Shown piece after piece: positions 63,548 through 64,000 of a stretch of DNA of 64,000 bases. The stretch is from Polynucleobacter acidiphobus. GTDB lineage: Bacteria; Pseudomonadota; Gammaproteobacteria; Burkholderiales; Burkholderiaceae. Every line of letters begins with the position of its first letter. Position 1 is the first letter of the stretch. Location: contig NZ_CP023277.1 of assembly GCF_003065385.1 (NCBI RefSeq), positions 636,044 to 700,043 on the forward strand, written 5' to 3'. The position numbers and the translations under genes were made by a program. The notes under the pieces were generated by a model. That model was not told the origin of the DNA, searched no databases, and was given only the letters and a program-made list of their open reading frames with translations.

Positions 63548-63898
63548 ATGGTAAAGCAACTCCTATTGACTCTTTTGGTCGCCATTCTGCCCATTCAATC
63601 TTGGGCGGTGGTGGATATGAGTCTGCAAAAAGAGGCTTTACAGTTTGGCAGTACATCGATTTCCTCCCAAGGCATCCATCATCCTTGCCACCAAGAGGTG
63701 GTACTAAATTCCGATGATCAGGGCACTGAAAGCAAGCAGACCAGTTGTTATGCTTGCAGTTTATGTATGGCCTTTGGTGCTACCTTAATCACTAATCCTA
63801 TTTTGCGCTTTGAATCACCAACGCAAAGTTTATTTACCGATCTTCAAAGATTTAGTAGTGAAGATCTTGTTTTAGGAATTAAGCCCCCGATTCTTTAA
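63548..63898 (+). CDS. Secreted Cys/His-rich protein, unknown
   Basis: A 116-residue protein with a signal peptide (cleavage after WAV near residue 21). The mature part has HHPCHQE and CYACSLCMAFG, a metal-binding-like set of Cys and His; I place it near periplasmic copper or heavy-metal proteins, but no family is certain. It lies before a truncated secreted-protein gene, as often in metal-efflux operons. This grouping is inference. Confidence 0.6.
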   Translation: MVKQLLLTLLVAILPIQSWAVVDMSLQKEALQFGSTSISSQGIHHPCHQEVVLNSDDQGTESKQTSCYACSLCMAFGATLITNPILRFESPTQSLFTDLQRFSSEDLVLGIKPPIL

Positions 63899-63915
63899 CT
63901 CCCTAGGATAAGTCC

Positions 63916-63930
63916 GCCCAAATTTTGGGC
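63916..63930 (+). repeat. Hairpin between the Cys/His-rich gene and the last gene
   Basis: GCCCAAA-T-TTTGGGC (63916-63930) is a 7-bp perfect stem with a one-base centre, so a tighter loop is used in practice. It is followed by ACCTTTTACT, a weak T-run. It could reduce readthrough rather than end it, since the next gene starts 22 bases later. Confidence 0.4.
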
Positions 63931-63952
63931 ACCTTTTACTTTGGAGAGTTAA

Positions 63953-64000
63953 ATGAAATACCTTTTATTACTAATCGTTAGCCTGTTTTCCCTATCGGCT
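63953..64000 (+). CDS. Truncated gene start, secreted protein (cut by window edge)
   Basis: The last 48 bases start an ATG after GGAGAG and encode MKYLLLLIVSLFSLSA, a signal peptide. The rest lies outside the window. The preceding Cys/His-rich gene suggests an outer-membrane or efflux component, but the product cannot be identified. Confidence 0.55.
   Translation, partial: MKYLLLLIVSLFSLSA

Noticed and set aside
1..64000. tRNA, rRNA, CRISPR, insertion sequence or prophage
   Set aside because: No cloverleaf-like, rRNA-like, regularly spaced repeat, transposase or phage-gene pattern was seen by eye; a covariance search would be needed to be certain about small RNAs.

Overview
The window looks like a chromosome segment of a small-genome, AT-leaning freshwater betaproteobacterium (Burkholderiaceae). 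A photosynthetic Polynucleobacter-type organism is my best guess. This rests on gene content (Fe-SOD, CIO-type bd oxidase, cbb3 oxidase cluster, tungsten AOR operon, serine-glyoxylate aminotransferase, CbpA/CbpM) and on tight packing, with no gene-free stretch over 300 bases. No 16S gene is present, so the name is inference. I see no rRNA, tRNA, IS element, phage or CRISPR. The light-harvesting genes at 32.2-34.3 kb mark the organism as an anoxygenic phototroph or a descendant of one.

Layout. 0-13 kb is housekeeping and metabolism: type II NADH dehydrogenase, a cysteine-dioxygenase-like cupin, cydAB, an acyl-CoA cluster (CoA transferase, enoyl-CoA hydratase, HMG-CoA lyase), sodB, lpxL-like, nnrD, a beta-CASP nuclease and a universal stress protein. 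13-22.4 kb is a complete cbb3 oxidase locus: copper ATPase ccoI, ccoS, ccoNOQP, ccoG, a very short ccoH-like gene, an FNR-type regulator and a TauE/UreH-like membrane protein. Perfect FNR boxes sit before ccoN and the stress protein, and a one-mismatch box precedes a copper-chaperone-like HMA gene at 53.7 kb, so a microaerobic FNR regulon is visible. 22.4-24.7 kb is a sulfide/persulfide detoxification cluster (TauE exporter, persulfide dioxygenase-like MBL, BigR/SqrR-like repressor, DUF2892) with an AT-rich palindromic operator region. 27.4-32 kb is an aldehyde oxidoreductase (AorABC-type, probably tungsten) operon with a MoaD-like gene, a small unrecognised protein and a VOC protein. Its metal supply is hinted at by a TupA-like binding protein and a ModE/TupR-like regulator at 49.8-51.7 kb, but no permease or ATPase is adjacent.

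32.1-34.3 kb is an isolated LH2 antenna operon (pucB, pucA, pucC and a 27-codon gene) behind a promoter whose -35 and -10 are each covered by a TGT-N12-ACA box, 8 bp apart: the classic PpsR/CrtJ arrangement. The alpha subunit has Phe44-Leu45 where B850 antennae have aromatic hydrogen-bond donors, and the beta subunit has Gln where B800-binding Arg20 is expected, so a blue-shifted, altered antenna is predicted. This is the most interesting locus in the window.

35-43 kb is a carbon-metabolism run (fbp, tkt, fba, gap, ppc) without RuBisCO or phosphoribulokinase. 43-64 kb is mixed: a Kv-type potassium channel, two class V aminotransferases around a 3-hydroxyacyl-CoA dehydrogenase, chaperone genes, lactate dehydrogenase, haloacid dehalogenase, SemiSWEET, selD, several small hypotheticals, an iron-sulfur photolyase/cryptochrome next to a MEKHLA protein, thioredoxin 2, and a truncated secreted-protein gene at the right edge.

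The theme is life at fluctuating oxygen and light: high-affinity oxidases, FNR control, sulfide handling, antenna and photolyase, with organic-acid, aldehyde and glyoxylate metabolism feeding carbon.
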